Part shown: piece by piece, positions 8,363 to 17,400 of the stretch | Position numbering within the stretch: the stretch's first letter is position 1 | Layout of the letters: the number at the start of each line of letters is the position of its first letter | Source of the DNA: Planctomycetota bacterium | GTDB lineage: Bacteria; Planctomycetota; Phycisphaerae; UBA1845 | DNA: 27,742 bases | Reading direction: 5' to 3' | Assembly (NCBI GenBank): GCA_022563615.1 | Contig: JADFMZ010000003.1 | Location: 1 to 27,742 of the forward strand | Translations under genes and position numbers: made by a program | The notes under the pieces: generated by a model | Database searches by the model: none | What the model saw: only the letters and a program-made list of their open reading frames with translations | Told to the model about the DNA's origin: nothing

Positions 8363-8380
8363 CGATCGAACGTTCGATCG
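8363..8380. promoter_or_regulatory. Perfect 18-bp palindrome, candidate TetR operator 2
   Basis: CGATCGAACGTTCGATCG is a perfect 18-base palindrome within the leader of the rightward operon, about 60 bases after the predicted transcription start. Length and symmetry fit a TetR dimer site, and the regulator gene is adjacent. The CGAAC/GTTCG core recurs with a 4-base spacer at 8200-8213. Binding at this place would block elongation or cover a second, closer promoter. Confidence 0.6.
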
Positions 8381-8441
8381 TATATTACCGCAGATGCGAT
8401 GTTCAGTGGGTTGCAGGCACCGCGAGGAAGAGAGAGCCACC

Positions 8442-9572
8442 ATGACCCTGTTTCCAACCCGCAAACCGTCCTCCTTTGAATTCCAGGAAATCCGTTACGA
8501 GAAGGAGGATTGGGTTGCCCGTGTGACGATCAATCGGCCACACCATTTCAACGCGTACAGCACGCCTTCTCTGCAGGAACTCGCTGCCGCGTTTCAGGAC
8601 GCCTCCTGGGATGACAGCGTCGCCGTCGTCGTGTTCACGTCCGAGGGCCATCAGTCGTTCTGCACGGGCGGTGACGTGAAAGAGTACCAGGCGAATTATA
8701 TGCGGAAACCGCGCGACTACTGGAAGTATATGTGCTGTTTCAAGGAGTACATCGAATCCATCACGAACTGCGGGAAACCGGTCATTGCGCGTCTTAACGG
8801 CATGGCTGTCGGTGGTGGAAACGAAAGCCAATTGGCCTGTGACCTTAGCGTGATGGGTGAGCATGCCTTTATCGCCCAGGTCGGCACGAGCGTCGGTTCG
8901 GTCGCGTGCGGGGGCTCGACTCAGTGGTTACCCATCACGGTTGGCGATCGTCGGGCGCGAGGCATTCTCTTCCTTAACCAGCGATACGCCTCCTTTACGG
9001 CCTTGTCGATGGGCTTGGTCAACGCCGTTGTGCCGACCGTCAAAGGCCCGGATGACAAGTTCGTCACGATTTTCAACGGTGACAGGACCTACCTGGCGGA
9101 CTGGAACACCGACACCTGGGACCAGCCCTTTGAGCGACGTGCCGGCGCGGACGAGATTCGAAAGGCGCTCAAAAAAACAGACGGCTACAAGATCGATCTT
9201 TCGCGCCTCGATGAGGTCGTGGCCGATTTGTGCGATCAGATCGTCCATAAGTTCGCCGAGTGTACGCGGTACACGAAGGCACAGGTCAACTTCTGGAAGG
9301 ACCTGTCCTGGCACGCCACCGCGTCACACGCCCGTGATTGGCTGGCGGTGCATTACACGAGTCTCGAGCCCTACGAGGGCATGACGGCATTTGTTGAGAA
9401 GCGGAAGGTGGATTACGTCGGTATGCGTCAGCGTGCGGCTGACGAAAACGGTTCCAGCGAGTTCCTATGGGGTCCATATGTCCAGCAGTGCCCATCCTGC
9501 AACGCAAGGGGCATCCCAGCGCAGTTTGAATTCTGCGGCAAATGCGGCGGCTCACTGAAGACGGCGACGTAA
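8442..9572 (+). CDS. oah: 6-oxocyclohex-1-ene-1-carbonyl-CoA hydrolase (ring opening)
   Basis: A 376-residue crotonase-fold enzyme matching the Oah/BamA family in length and sequence. It adds water to 6-oxocyclohex-1-ene-1-carbonyl-CoA and hydrolyses the ring C-C bond to give 3-hydroxypimelyl-CoA. The oxyanion-hole regions are FCTGGDVKEY (about 73-82) and NGMAVGGGNESQLACDL (about 119-134, with Glu128). The second Glu of classical hydratases (QPE) is replaced in the IAQVGTSVGS segment. The C-terminus has a CX2C-X11-CX2C zinc-ribbon-like knuckle (Cys 350, 353, 365, 368). An earlier ATG at 8295 lies within the predicted promoter, so ATG 8442, preceded by GAGGAAGAGAGA, is preferred. It is the first gene of the rightward operon. 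Confidence 0.9.
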   Translation: MTLFPTRKPSSFEFQEIRYEKEDWVARVTINRPHHFNAYSTPSLQELAAAFQDASWDDSVAVVVFTSEGHQSFCTGGDVKEYQANYMRKPRDYWKYMCCFKEYIESITNCGKPVIARLNGMAVGGGNESQLACDLSVMGEHAFIAQVGTSVGSVACGGSTQWLPITVGDRRARGILFLNQRYASFTALSMGLVNAVVPTVKGPDDKFVTIFNGDRTYLADWNTDTWDQPFERRAGADEIRKALKKTDGYKIDLSRLDEVVADLCDQIVHKFAECTRYTKAQVNFWKDLSWHATASHARDWLAVHYTSLEPYEGMTAFVEKRKVDYVGMRQRAADENGSSEFLWGPYVQQCPSCNARGIPAQFEFCGKCGGSLKTAT

Positions 9573-9611
9573 TTCCTCGGAGATCGACCTTGATCCTCTA
9601 GGCAATAAAGA

Positions 9612-10355
9612 ATGAAAAGCACGCCGAGACGAGCATTGGTCACCGGGGGCAGCAGCGGCATCGGCCGTTGCGTCGCGGAGACGCTCGCGCGGGATGGGTG
9701 TGACGTTGCCATCATCTATCAAGGTTCTCCTCAAGACATCGCCCCGGTCACCGCGCAAATCGAGTCATTCGCGCGGCGGTCCTGGTCGCGCGCCGTCGAC
9801 GTGCGCAACGCGGAGGCCATTCATGGCACCTTTGAGAGTATTGAGGCGGCTTGGGGCGGCGTCGATATCCTCGTCAACAACGCGGGAATCGTCCGCGATC
9901 AAGTAATCTGGAAGATGACGGACGAGCAATGGCATGACGTGATCAATGTCGATCTGACGGGGGTGTTCCATTGTTGCCGTGCGGCCGCACCGATCATGAG
10001 AAAAGCCGGCTGGGGAGCCATCGTCAATATTTCGAGCATCAACGGCATGCGGGGTAAGTTCGGTCAGACGAACTACTCAGCCGCTAAGGCCGGTGTGATC
10101 GGGCTGACCAAAGCTCTGGCAAAAGAGTTGGCTCGCTTCAACGTTACGGTCAACTCGGTAGCGCCAGGAATGATCGAGACGCCGATCCTCGCCTCAATGA
10201 CCGCAGAAGCAAGGAAAACGGCAGCCGCGGAGATCCTTCTCGGTCGAATAGGCGAGGCCCAGGACGTTGCCGAGACAGTGGCCTTTCTCTGTAGTGACCG
10301 GGCCAGGTTCATTACGGGAGAGGTCATTCGTGTTGACGGAGGACAATACGTGTGA
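9612..10355 (+). CDS. Short-chain dehydrogenase/reductase (FabG-like)
   Basis: A 247-residue classical SDR. Visible motifs are TGGSSGIG (11-18) for NAD(P) binding, NNAG (89-92), Asn112, Ser142, Tyr155 and Lys159 (YSAAK), so the catalytic tetrad is complete. The C-terminus VDGGQYV resembles the FabG/PhaB group. Such enzymes interconvert 3-oxo and 3-hydroxyacyl thioesters. In this operon, directly after the ring-opening hydrolase, oxidation of 3-hydroxypimelyl-CoA to 3-oxopimelyl-CoA is a reasonable inference, and it could bypass the amber-interrupted dehydrogenase downstream. A role on a ring intermediate is the main alternative. The ribosome binding site is weak. Confidence 0.78.
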   Translation: MKSTPRRALVTGGSSGIGRCVAETLARDGCDVAIIYQGSPQDIAPVTAQIESFARRSWSRAVDVRNAEAIHGTFESIEAAWGGVDILVNNAGIVRDQVIWKMTDEQWHDVINVDLTGVFHCCRAAAPIMRKAGWGAIVNISSINGMRGKFGQTNYSAAKAGVIGLTKALAKELARFNVTVNSVAPGMIETPILASMTAEARKTAAAEILLGRIGEAQDVAETVAFLCSDRARFITGEVIRVDGGQYV

Positions 10356-10371
10356 GGTCCCGCCCACAAGA

Positions 10372-10390
10372 GTCTCCCGCGAAAGGAGAC
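10372..10390 (+). other. Small hairpin between the SDR and hydratase genes
   Basis: GTCTCC (10372-10377) and GGAGAC (10385-10390) form a 6-bp stem with a 7-base loop in the 112-base gap between two operon genes. There is no T-run, so termination is unlikely; RNA processing or stability are possible, as is chance. Confidence 0.3.
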
Positions 10391-10467
10391 GGGCAGCGGC
10401 AGCCAGGCAGAAATGGCATGGTTGCGGATTGAAACAGGCGATTTTCGTTGACAGGCAGAGTGAAAAC

Positions 10468-11238
10468 ATGAGCGATTGGGAGTTTTTCAGTATTCGGACA
10501 GCGGACGGCGTTGCGACCGTGACGATGGATCGCCCGCCGCTCAACGTACTCAACAATCCGATGATGGAGGGGTTCAACGCACTGCTTGAATCGTTGGTGA
10601 CGCAGACGTCGTTGGCGGCCATCGTCATTGGCGCTCACGGCAAGACATTCAGCGCCGGTGTGGATGTCGGTGAGCACACCGCCGAGAAGGTCGGCGACAT
10701 GATCCGGCTGTTCCACGGCATTTTCCGCAAGCTCGCCTCGACCGACGCCCTCACGATCGCGGTCGTCCAGGGGGCGGCGCTGGGCGGTGGATGCGAACTG
10801 GCGTGCTTCTGTGACATCGTACTTGCATCCGAACGAGCCAAATTCGGGCAGCCGGAAGTCCACGTGGGAGTGTTTCCGCCCGTGGCCGCGTGCCTGTTAC
10901 CAGCTCAGGTCGGTATCAAGAAAGCGTTGGAACTCGTGGCCCTGGGCCCAACGATCGGCGCGGAGGAGGCTCTTCGCATCGGCCTGGTGAACGCGGTCTA
11001 CGAGGCGGACACGTTCGACGCCCGGGTGGAGGAATACCTGGATGCCATTCGCAAGCTCTCGCGTCCCGTAGTGCGTCTTGCGAAGCGCGCCATAGTGAGG
11101 TCAACGCGGGCGCAGTTTCTCTCAGACCTGGACCAAGCTGAACGAATCTATCTGGACGAATTGATGAAACTGCACGACGCCCACGAGGGTATCGCCGCCT
11201 TCATGGAGAAACGGCCGCCGCAGTGGGTACACGCGTAG
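10468..11238 (+). CDS. dch: Cyclohexa-1,5-diene-1-carbonyl-CoA hydratase
   Basis: A 256-residue enoyl-CoA hydratase/crotonase family protein. Both hydratase glutamates are present: Glu110 in GGGCELACFCDI and Glu130 in FGQPEVHVG. The first oxyanion-hole strand is FSAGVDVGEH (61-70). Dch adds water to the cyclic dienoyl-CoA made by benzoyl-CoA reductase, giving 6-hydroxycyclohex-1-ene-1-carbonyl-CoA. The assignment rests on family length and on lying directly before the next pathway enzyme (had) and near oah; sequence motifs alone cannot separate it from other hydratases. A longer frame begins at 10267 inside the SDR gene, but homology starts at ATG 10468, so that start is used. The ribosome binding site is weak. 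Confidence 0.8.
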   Translation: MSDWEFFSIRTADGVATVTMDRPPLNVLNNPMMEGFNALLESLVTQTSLAAIVIGAHGKTFSAGVDVGEHTAEKVGDMIRLFHGIFRKLASTDALTIAVVQGAALGGGCELACFCDIVLASERAKFGQPEVHVGVFPPVAACLLPAQVGIKKALELVALGPTIGAEEALRIGLVNAVYEADTFDARVEEYLDAIRKLSRPVVRLAKRAIVRSTRAQFLSDLDQAERIYLDELMKLHDAHEGIAAFMEKRPPQWVHA

Positions 11239-11316
11239 CCTCCGCTTCGAGAACCGTGATCCGGGGCGCTGCGGTGCCAATCGATGAGGATCTGACAAGT
11301 CGGGAATGAGAGTGAC

Positions 11317-12339
11317 ATGAAAGCGGTTGTGTTTCACGGTAAGCAAAAAGGGCTCAAGGTTGAGGACATCCGCAAGCCCGCGCCGGGAGCGGATCAGGCT
11401 CTTGTGAAGGTGGCGGCGTGTGGGGTCTGCCATACCGATCTGCATTACATCGAACATGGTGTACCGACTTTCAAGCCGCCACCCATCGTGCTGGGCCATG
11501 AGGCGTCCGGCACCATCGAAGAAGTCGGCGAAAACGTTAGCAGGGTTTCGAAGGGCGACCGGGTGCTGATTCCGGCCGTGCTCACGTGCGGCAAGTGCTC
11601 TGCTTGCCGACTGGGGCGCGAGAACATTTGCGCCGACATGACCATGCTCGGCAACCACTTCGACGGCGCGTACGCTGAGTACGTCGCGGTGCCGGCGAAA
11701 GACCTGCTTCACCTGCCCGAGTCCATTCCTCTGGAAGAGGCCTCGATCATCGCGGATGCCCTCTCCACACCCTACCACGCCGTGAAGAACCGCGCGAGGG
11801 TTCAGCCGGGCGATACCGTGGCCGTTTTCGGCTGCGGCGGTGTGGGGATCAACGCCGTGCAGCTCGCCACGGCCGCGGGTGGTTACGTCATTGCGGTCGA
11901 TATCAACGAGCGAAAGCTTGACTGGGCGGTCGAGTTCGGCGCAGCCAAGACGATCAACGCATCCAAAGTGGAGCGGGTAGACAAGGAGATCAAGAAACTC
12001 ACCGGCGGCGGCGCGGACATCGCCATCGAGGTGATCGGTAACCCAAAGACGATCGTACAGGCTCTTGAAAGCGTACGCGTGGGCGGCCGGCTGTGCATCG
12101 TAGGATACACCCAAGAGGCAATCTCCATCATCGCCGGCAAGATCATGTTCAAGGAACTGGAGATCATCGGTTCATTGGGATGCCGGCCCGTCGACTACAT
12201 TCCGCTCATTCGGATGATCGAACAGGGGCTGATCGATCTGAAGAAGCTGGTAACACATCGGTTCAGCCTCGACCAGTTGGACAAAGCTTTCGATGTAATG
12301 AAGGAAGGCCTGTCTCTACGTTCCATCGTGATTCCGTAG
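11317..12339 (+). CDS. had: 6-hydroxycyclohex-1-ene-1-carbonyl-CoA dehydrogenase
   Basis: A 340-residue zinc-dependent medium-chain alcohol dehydrogenase. Catalytic zinc ligands are in ACGVCHTD (Cys38) and GHEASG (His61, Glu62); the structural zinc site is Cys 91, 94, 97 and 105; the Rossmann motif is GCGGVG near 165, followed by AVDINERKL whose Asp suggests NAD use. Had oxidises the hydroxyl formed by Dch to the 6-oxo compound that Oah hydrolyses, so oah, dch and had here make the full modified beta-oxidation set of class I benzoyl-CoA degraders. The stop TAG (12337-12339) forms part of the ribosome binding site of the next gene, showing tight coupling. Exact substrate is inferred from context. 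Confidence 0.83.
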   Translation: MKAVVFHGKQKGLKVEDIRKPAPGADQALVKVAACGVCHTDLHYIEHGVPTFKPPPIVLGHEASGTIEEVGENVSRVSKGDRVLIPAVLTCGKCSACRLGRENICADMTMLGNHFDGAYAEYVAVPAKDLLHLPESIPLEEASIIADALSTPYHAVKNRARVQPGDTVAVFGCGGVGINAVQLATAAGGYVIAVDINERKLDWAVEFGAAKTINASKVERVDKEIKKLTGGGADIAIEVIGNPKTIVQALESVRVGGRLCIVGYTQEAISIIAGKIMFKELEIIGSLGCRPVDYIPLIRMIEQGLIDLKKLVTHRFSLDQLDKAFDVMKEGLSLRSIVIP

Positions 12340-12348
12340 GAGCTTTTC

Positions 12349-13590
12349 GTGCCCGCAACCGCCAAGCGAATCGAAATCGCAGCGCAAAAGCAGCTTCGGC
12401 CAATCGTGCGCGACTATTTCCTGAATCTTGATGCGGCTGCGTCCGACCCGGCGCGCAGGGTGGCTTGGTGCACTTCCATCGGCCCCTGCGAAATCCTGAC
12501 GGCCTTGGGCTTTGAGGTTTACTTTCCGGAAAACCACGGGGCCCTGCTCGGAGCGCGTAAGGTCAGTCACGAATACATTCCGCGTGCGGTCGCCGCGGGC
12601 TATTGCGCGGAATCCTGCTCCTACATGACCAGCGACATCGGCTCGGCCCTTGCGGGTTTCAGCCCGCTTACAGAGGCCTTTGGAATCGCCGGTCCACCCA
12701 AGCCGGACCTCTTGGTCTACAGCACAAATCAGTGTCGCGAGGTGCAGGACTGGTGGGGTTTCTTCGGACGACGGCATGAAGTGCCGGTGTTGGGCATCAC
12801 CCCTCCCACTCATCTTGGCGACGTCACGGCCGAGCACATATCCTTCGTTCGCGGCGAATTGGCGCGCCTCATCGACATCATCGAAACGCATTTTGGCATG
12901 AAGCTCAATGAGAATCACCTCACCGAGGTCGTGGCACGCTCCAGTCGCGCAAGCACACTTTGGAACCAGATTCTCGACACCGCACGAGTCCGCCCCGCAA
13001 CATTCACTTTTTTCGACGGCCTGTTTCACATGTCGCCGGTGATCCTCATGAGGGGTTCACAGACAGCGATCGATTATTACGAAGTGTTGCTGGCCGAAAT
13101 GTCGATGCGTGTTCGCGACGGCGTCGGCGCCGTCCCGAACGAACGTTATCGCGTGTACTGGGAAGGGATGCCAATTTGGCCGAAGCTCCGCGAGATGTCG
13201 GACAAGTTCTTTGACTTGCGAGCCGTCGTCGCGGCGAGCACTTACTGCAACTCCTGGGCGTTCGAGAGGTTCGACGGCGGTGATCCGCTCGAGTGGATGG
13301 CCAAGACCAGCATCGCGATCTTCATCAATCGTGACGAACGGTTCAAACAGGAATTCCTGGTGGATATGTTCGATCGCTTTGACATCGACGGGGCGATTTT
13401 CCACAATGCGCGAACCTGCCCGAACAACACCAACTCCCGTTTCGGCATGGCGCAGCGTCTTCGCGACGAACAAGACAGGCCGATCCTGGTCTTCGACGGC
13501 GACTTGAGCGACCTACGGTTCTTCTCCACCGCGCAGACTATGACCAACATCGAGGCCTTCATCGAACAGCTTGAGGAGCGCAAGCGATGA
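12349..13590 (+). CDS. Orphan HgdB-type (2-hydroxyacyl-CoA dehydratase / benzoyl-CoA reductase family) subunit
   Basis: A 413-residue protein of the HgdB/BcrB/BcrC superfamily, iron-sulfur proteins that receive low-potential electrons from an ATP-driven activator. Family hallmarks are FPENHGALLGARK (59-71), GYCAESCSYM (84-93) and, near the C-terminus, ARTCPNN (354-360). It has seven Cys (41, 47, 86, 90, 129, 300, 357), more than the bzdN/O proteins here show in matching places. The FPEN and CSY motifs look more like HgdB or double-cubane-cluster proteins than the BzdO of this window (FPEIN, CGYVK). No partner D-subunit is adjacent. A GTG start is preceded by TAGGAG 6 bases upstream. It overlaps its activator gene by 4 bp (ATGA). 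A homodimeric, double-cubane-type reductase is one hypothesis; the substrate is unknown. Confidence 0.75.
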   Translation: MPATAKRIEIAAQKQLRPIVRDYFLNLDAAASDPARRVAWCTSIGPCEILTALGFEVYFPENHGALLGARKVSHEYIPRAVAAGYCAESCSYMTSDIGSALAGFSPLTEAFGIAGPPKPDLLVYSTNQCREVQDWWGFFGRRHEVPVLGITPPTHLGDVTAEHISFVRGELARLIDIIETHFGMKLNENHLTEVVARSSRASTLWNQILDTARVRPATFTFFDGLFHMSPVILMRGSQTAIDYYEVLLAEMSMRVRDGVGAVPNERYRVYWEGMPIWPKLREMSDKFFDLRAVVAASTYCNSWAFERFDGGDPLEWMAKTSIAIFINRDERFKQEFLVDMFDRFDIDGAIFHNARTCPNNTNSRFGMAQRLRDEQDRPILVFDGDLSDLRFFSTAQTMTNIEAFIEQLEERKR

Positions 13591-14405
13591 GTGGGCCGGT
13601 TTTCGTCGGAATTGACGTCGGATCGTCCGCGACCAAATGCGTCGTCATCGACGACAGGTTCTCGGTTCTTGGAAGCCACGTGGTTGCGTCCGGGTTTGAC
13701 TACGCCGAATCAGCCGAATCGGCTCTGAGCCGAGCCTTGGCGGAATCCGGGGCCTCGCGTAATGACATCGCGAGCTGCGTTTCGACGGGCTACGGCCGCC
13801 AACACGTCGACATCGCGGATCGAAACGTGACCGAGATTTCTTGCCACGCCCGAGGCGTGCGCGAATGGTCCCCCGAAGTGCGGAACATCATCGACATCGG
13901 CGGGCAGGACACGAAGGTCATCCGGCTTAACGAACGCGGGCAAATGGCCGACTACCGGATGAACGCCAAGTGCGCAGCCGGTACGGGCACGTTTCTGGAA
14001 TCGATCGCGGCCAGGCTTGGTGTGCCACTGAAGGAGATTGACGCATTGGCCATGACGTCGACCTGTGGCACCGTCGTCAACAGCTACTGCACGGTCTTCG
14101 CAGGGACGGAAGTGATCGAACGAATCAAGGGAGGGCAGCCCAGGGAAGACATCTCGATGGGTATTTTTCGGTCCATCGCGTCGCGAGTCTTCGAAATGAT
14201 GCCGGCCCACGATGGTGTGTGCGGTGTGACCGGTGGAGTCGTGGCGCATTGTCGTGCGATGGTCCGTGCGTTGGAAGAGGCCTTGGACACCATGGTCTAT
14301 TTACCGCCCCAACCGCAGCACGCCGGCGCATTCGGCGCGGCGCTGTTGGCGTTGGAATTCTCCAAGACCGAGGGGAGTCAGCCCAGCCATGTTGCAAGAG
14401 GGTGA
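13587..14405 (+). CDS. ATP-dependent activator (HgdC/BcrA/BcrD family) paired with the orphan subunit
   Basis: A 272-residue ASKHA-fold ATPase of the HgdC type. The phosphate-binding motifs are GIDVGSSATK (8-17) and IDIGGQDTK (102-110). The [4Fe-4S] cluster shared across the dimer would be held by Cys129 (KCAAGTG) and Cys168 (YCTVFAG), equivalent to the two known ligands of HgdC. ATP hydrolysis drives electrons onto the partner subunit. In place of the usual FAESEVI it has FAGTEVI. It overlaps the orphan subunit gene by 4 bp and the following fusion gene by 17 bp, so the three are almost certainly co-translated. As a single activator gene it would work as a homodimer, unlike the P/Q heterodimer farther downstream. 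Confidence 0.85.
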   Translation: MSGPVFVGIDVGSSATKCVVIDDRFSVLGSHVVASGFDYAESAESALSRALAESGASRNDIASCVSTGYGRQHVDIADRNVTEISCHARGVREWSPEVRNIIDIGGQDTKVIRLNERGQMADYRMNAKCAAGTGTFLESIAARLGVPLKEIDALAMTSTCGTVVNSYCTVFAGTEVIERIKGGQPREDISMGIFRSIASRVFEMMPAHDGVCGVTGGVVAHCRAMVRALEEALDTMVYLPPQPQHAGAFGAALLALEFSKTEGSQPSHVARG

Positions 14406-17400
14406 TCTTGGCATCCATCCTGCTGGCGCGCTGGGTGTTGGCTTTTATGTCCACACCGCCGCTGAGTGTTTCATTGGCCGTGGGGGTAATGGCATTACCC
14501 AGTTGTTGAAGGAGGCGGGTTCGCTGAAGCTTCTCGATGACGAGGCGATTCGCGTGACGTCGCTCAAGAATCGGATTTTCTCCAACCTGCTCGAGGCCGA
14601 TGCGCTGCATCATTTACCCGAGTTGCTGTTTGTCTGCTGTAATCCGGATCAACTCCATCTCTTCACCGGTGAGATGGTTCGTTACCTGGAGAATCTCGCA
14701 GGCCGGGGCAAGCTGAAGGGAATCACAGACATCCGCAGGCACGTCCCGATCTTGTTGGTACTGCCTAACGGGATTCTGTCGGAACAAACAATCCAAACCT
14801 ACGAAGAACAGTTGCGTGAGTCGGTGTTGCTACGCCGACTGCCCGATGTCGACGAGGAGATAGTCGCGGCCCTCTTGGACCGTGTGGTACGTGGCATCTC
14901 ACTTCAGGCCGGTGGACGACGTGGGAGCGGCGCCGACACCGTCTACGTACTCGAACGGAAAGGCACACTCGTTTTCGCAGGTGGCGGCGATTTCGAGCAA
15001 CGCCGCATCAGCGTGATTCTCAGCAATCACGGCTATCCTGCTACGCACGCCCGCGATGTCCCGGGGACACGAATCGAGTTCGACAAGGCGATGATCTCGA
15101 TTGTGCTCAACGTTGGCGGTCTGATCCACACGGTCAAGGCCAACGGAGACTTACTCGACCTACGGATGGGGGATCTCTGCAAGGATCCGACCAAGGCGGA
15201 CTTCGTGCGTCGCGTCACGCGCGCGGTGTTAGATGTAGGGTTGACCTGTGGTGCGTACGCAGCCGACGCCTCCTATGACGAGATTTGGGCGAGACATCAC
15301 GCCATGATCCTGGCACACGCCGGACATGTAACTAGTTCACTGAAGTTTTTCCATGACGCATTGGATCGGGGTCTTGAAAGTGTTCAGTTGTTTTCCAATG
15401 AAGAGTGGATACTCGGACCGCTGATCCGTTACGCGTCGAATGCCGGTCTCAAGGAGGAGGAGACACTCTTCAAATCGCTGCGGTGCCAAGTTCAGAACGC
15501 TCTAGCGCGGGCGATTCGCTATCGGAAGGAACACGGACAGAACGGAAACTCGGGAGCAAGCACCATGAAACTCTCCGCACAACGAAACATCAGTATCGAA
15601 CTCTTCGAGTGCGGCAAGGACGAGATGCTACTTGTCGGCACGCTGCTGGATCATGAGCATCTGATTAAACTCGAGATCAAAGTCTACCTTCCCGATGAGC
15701 AGATCACGTCCTCCCGCCTGCAAATGATTCGGGTGCCCTTCCCCGTCTGCCGTGAGGTCGAATCGGTGGCGGAACGTCTGGTGGGTCTTCGAATCGAACG
15801 GGGCGTCCTCAACGAGATCGGACAACGGATCGGTGGCCGCGTCGGGTGTTCCCATATCAAAGAGCTGGCAACCAGCATGGTGTATTTCGTGGCGTCGCAG
15901 CTCGTGCAGCGCCGAGCGGGAATGGATCCCATGAGCACGTCGTATGCGATGAAACCGCCGGAAGAACGCTTTACACTCACCAAGGAACTGTTACGCGACT
16001 CCTGCTTGGCCTACTGCCAGATAACACCCCTGGGTCTCGATGAGCAGATCGGAATCAAACGGGTCGGCGAGGAACATACGCATCCCGTTCCGGTCGGTGA
16101 CTATGAGAATTCGTTGGGGGTCGTGCTGCGCACTCGGGCGGAGCGATGGGGAGATCGAACCTACATTCGCCGTCGCCTGGGCGCTGAAGACCAAGAGATT
16201 TCCTGGAAAAAATTCGCATCCGATACCTTCCAGATCGCTCGTCACCTAATGAAACAAGGTATTCAGCCCGGTGATCGAATCGCCATGCTCTCCGAGAACC
16301 GGGTGGAGATGTTCAATTTCGAGCTCGCCGCCATGTCCATCGGCGCCGTCTCGGTGCCCATCTTTCAGGGCTATCCGAAGCGGCAGGTTGCCTACGTTCT
16401 CGGACACGCGCGACCACGTTTCGTCGTCGCTTCGGGAACTCACCAACTCAACAAAATTGACCGGGGCCAGCATCCGAACATCGTGAAGTACTTCTGCATG
16501 GATTCCGATCGCCAGAGCGAGGAATGGGGCGCCGTGGATTATACCTCGTTGCTCAACCCGGGGGGTGTGTCCAAGAGCGAACTGACCAATCGGATTGACG
16601 CGGTTATCCCGGACGACCTGTGTTTCGTGATGTACACGTCGGGCACGACCGGGCCACCCAAGGGGGTCAAGCTCAGCCACGGCAACATCATCTCGCAGCA
16701 AAAGGCCATTGGTGCCATCTGGGATGTCGGTCCATCCGACGTCGTTATGAGCTATCTTCCGTGGCACCACAGCTTTGGTGGATTGTTCGAGCGATTTATG
16801 TGCTTGTACCACGGCTGTACGCATTGTCTCGACGACTCTCGCGGCCGGGACATCGAGCGTTTGATTGACAACTGGGCGGCGTTCAAGCCCACGCTGTTCT
16901 TCAGCGTGCCCCGCGTTCACGATCTCTTGATAACACAATGCCGGCAGCGTCAAGACGTGTCCACCATCGTTTTTGGCCAGGGACTGCGGTTTGTGTTCAC
17001 GGCCGGAGCCGCGCTGCCCGCGCACGTCGAAACCGCCTACCAACAGCACAACATCCCCGTCGTCGAAGGCTGGGGACTGACGGAGACGTCGCCCTGTGTC
17101 ACCATGACCGACACGTCCGGGCCATGGCGATCCGGTTATGTCGGCTTTCCGATACCCGGTGTCACCGTGAGGATCGACAGCGATGGGGAGATTCTCGTGA
17201 AAGGTCCCAACGTGATGGCGGGTTACCTCGATGATGAGGATGCAACCTCGCGCGTGATCGACGACCAGGGCTGGTTTCATTCCGGGGACCTCGGGGAATT
17301 CACCGACCGCGGATTGCGGTTGATGGGCCGCAAGGACGGCGCATTCAAGCTCACCACGGGTGAGAAGGTCCACCCGCAACGGGTGGAGACCGTGCTTGTG

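Noticed and set aside
8295..8441. Earlier ATG for the ring-opening hydrolase
   Set aside because: It lies within the likely -10 region and ahead of the palindrome; the added residues have no family similarity, and ATG 8442 has a better ribosome binding site.
10448..10453. TTGACA as a promoter before dch
   Set aside because: It is only 15 bases before the start codon, leaving no room for a -10 box and leader.
11122..12114. Minus-strand open frame of 330 codons
   Set aside because: Antisense to had and the end of dch, both well supported by motifs.
14233..14388. Earlier ATG for the fusion protein
   Set aside because: The added residues are an Arg/Trp/Ser-rich shadow of the activator gene in another frame.
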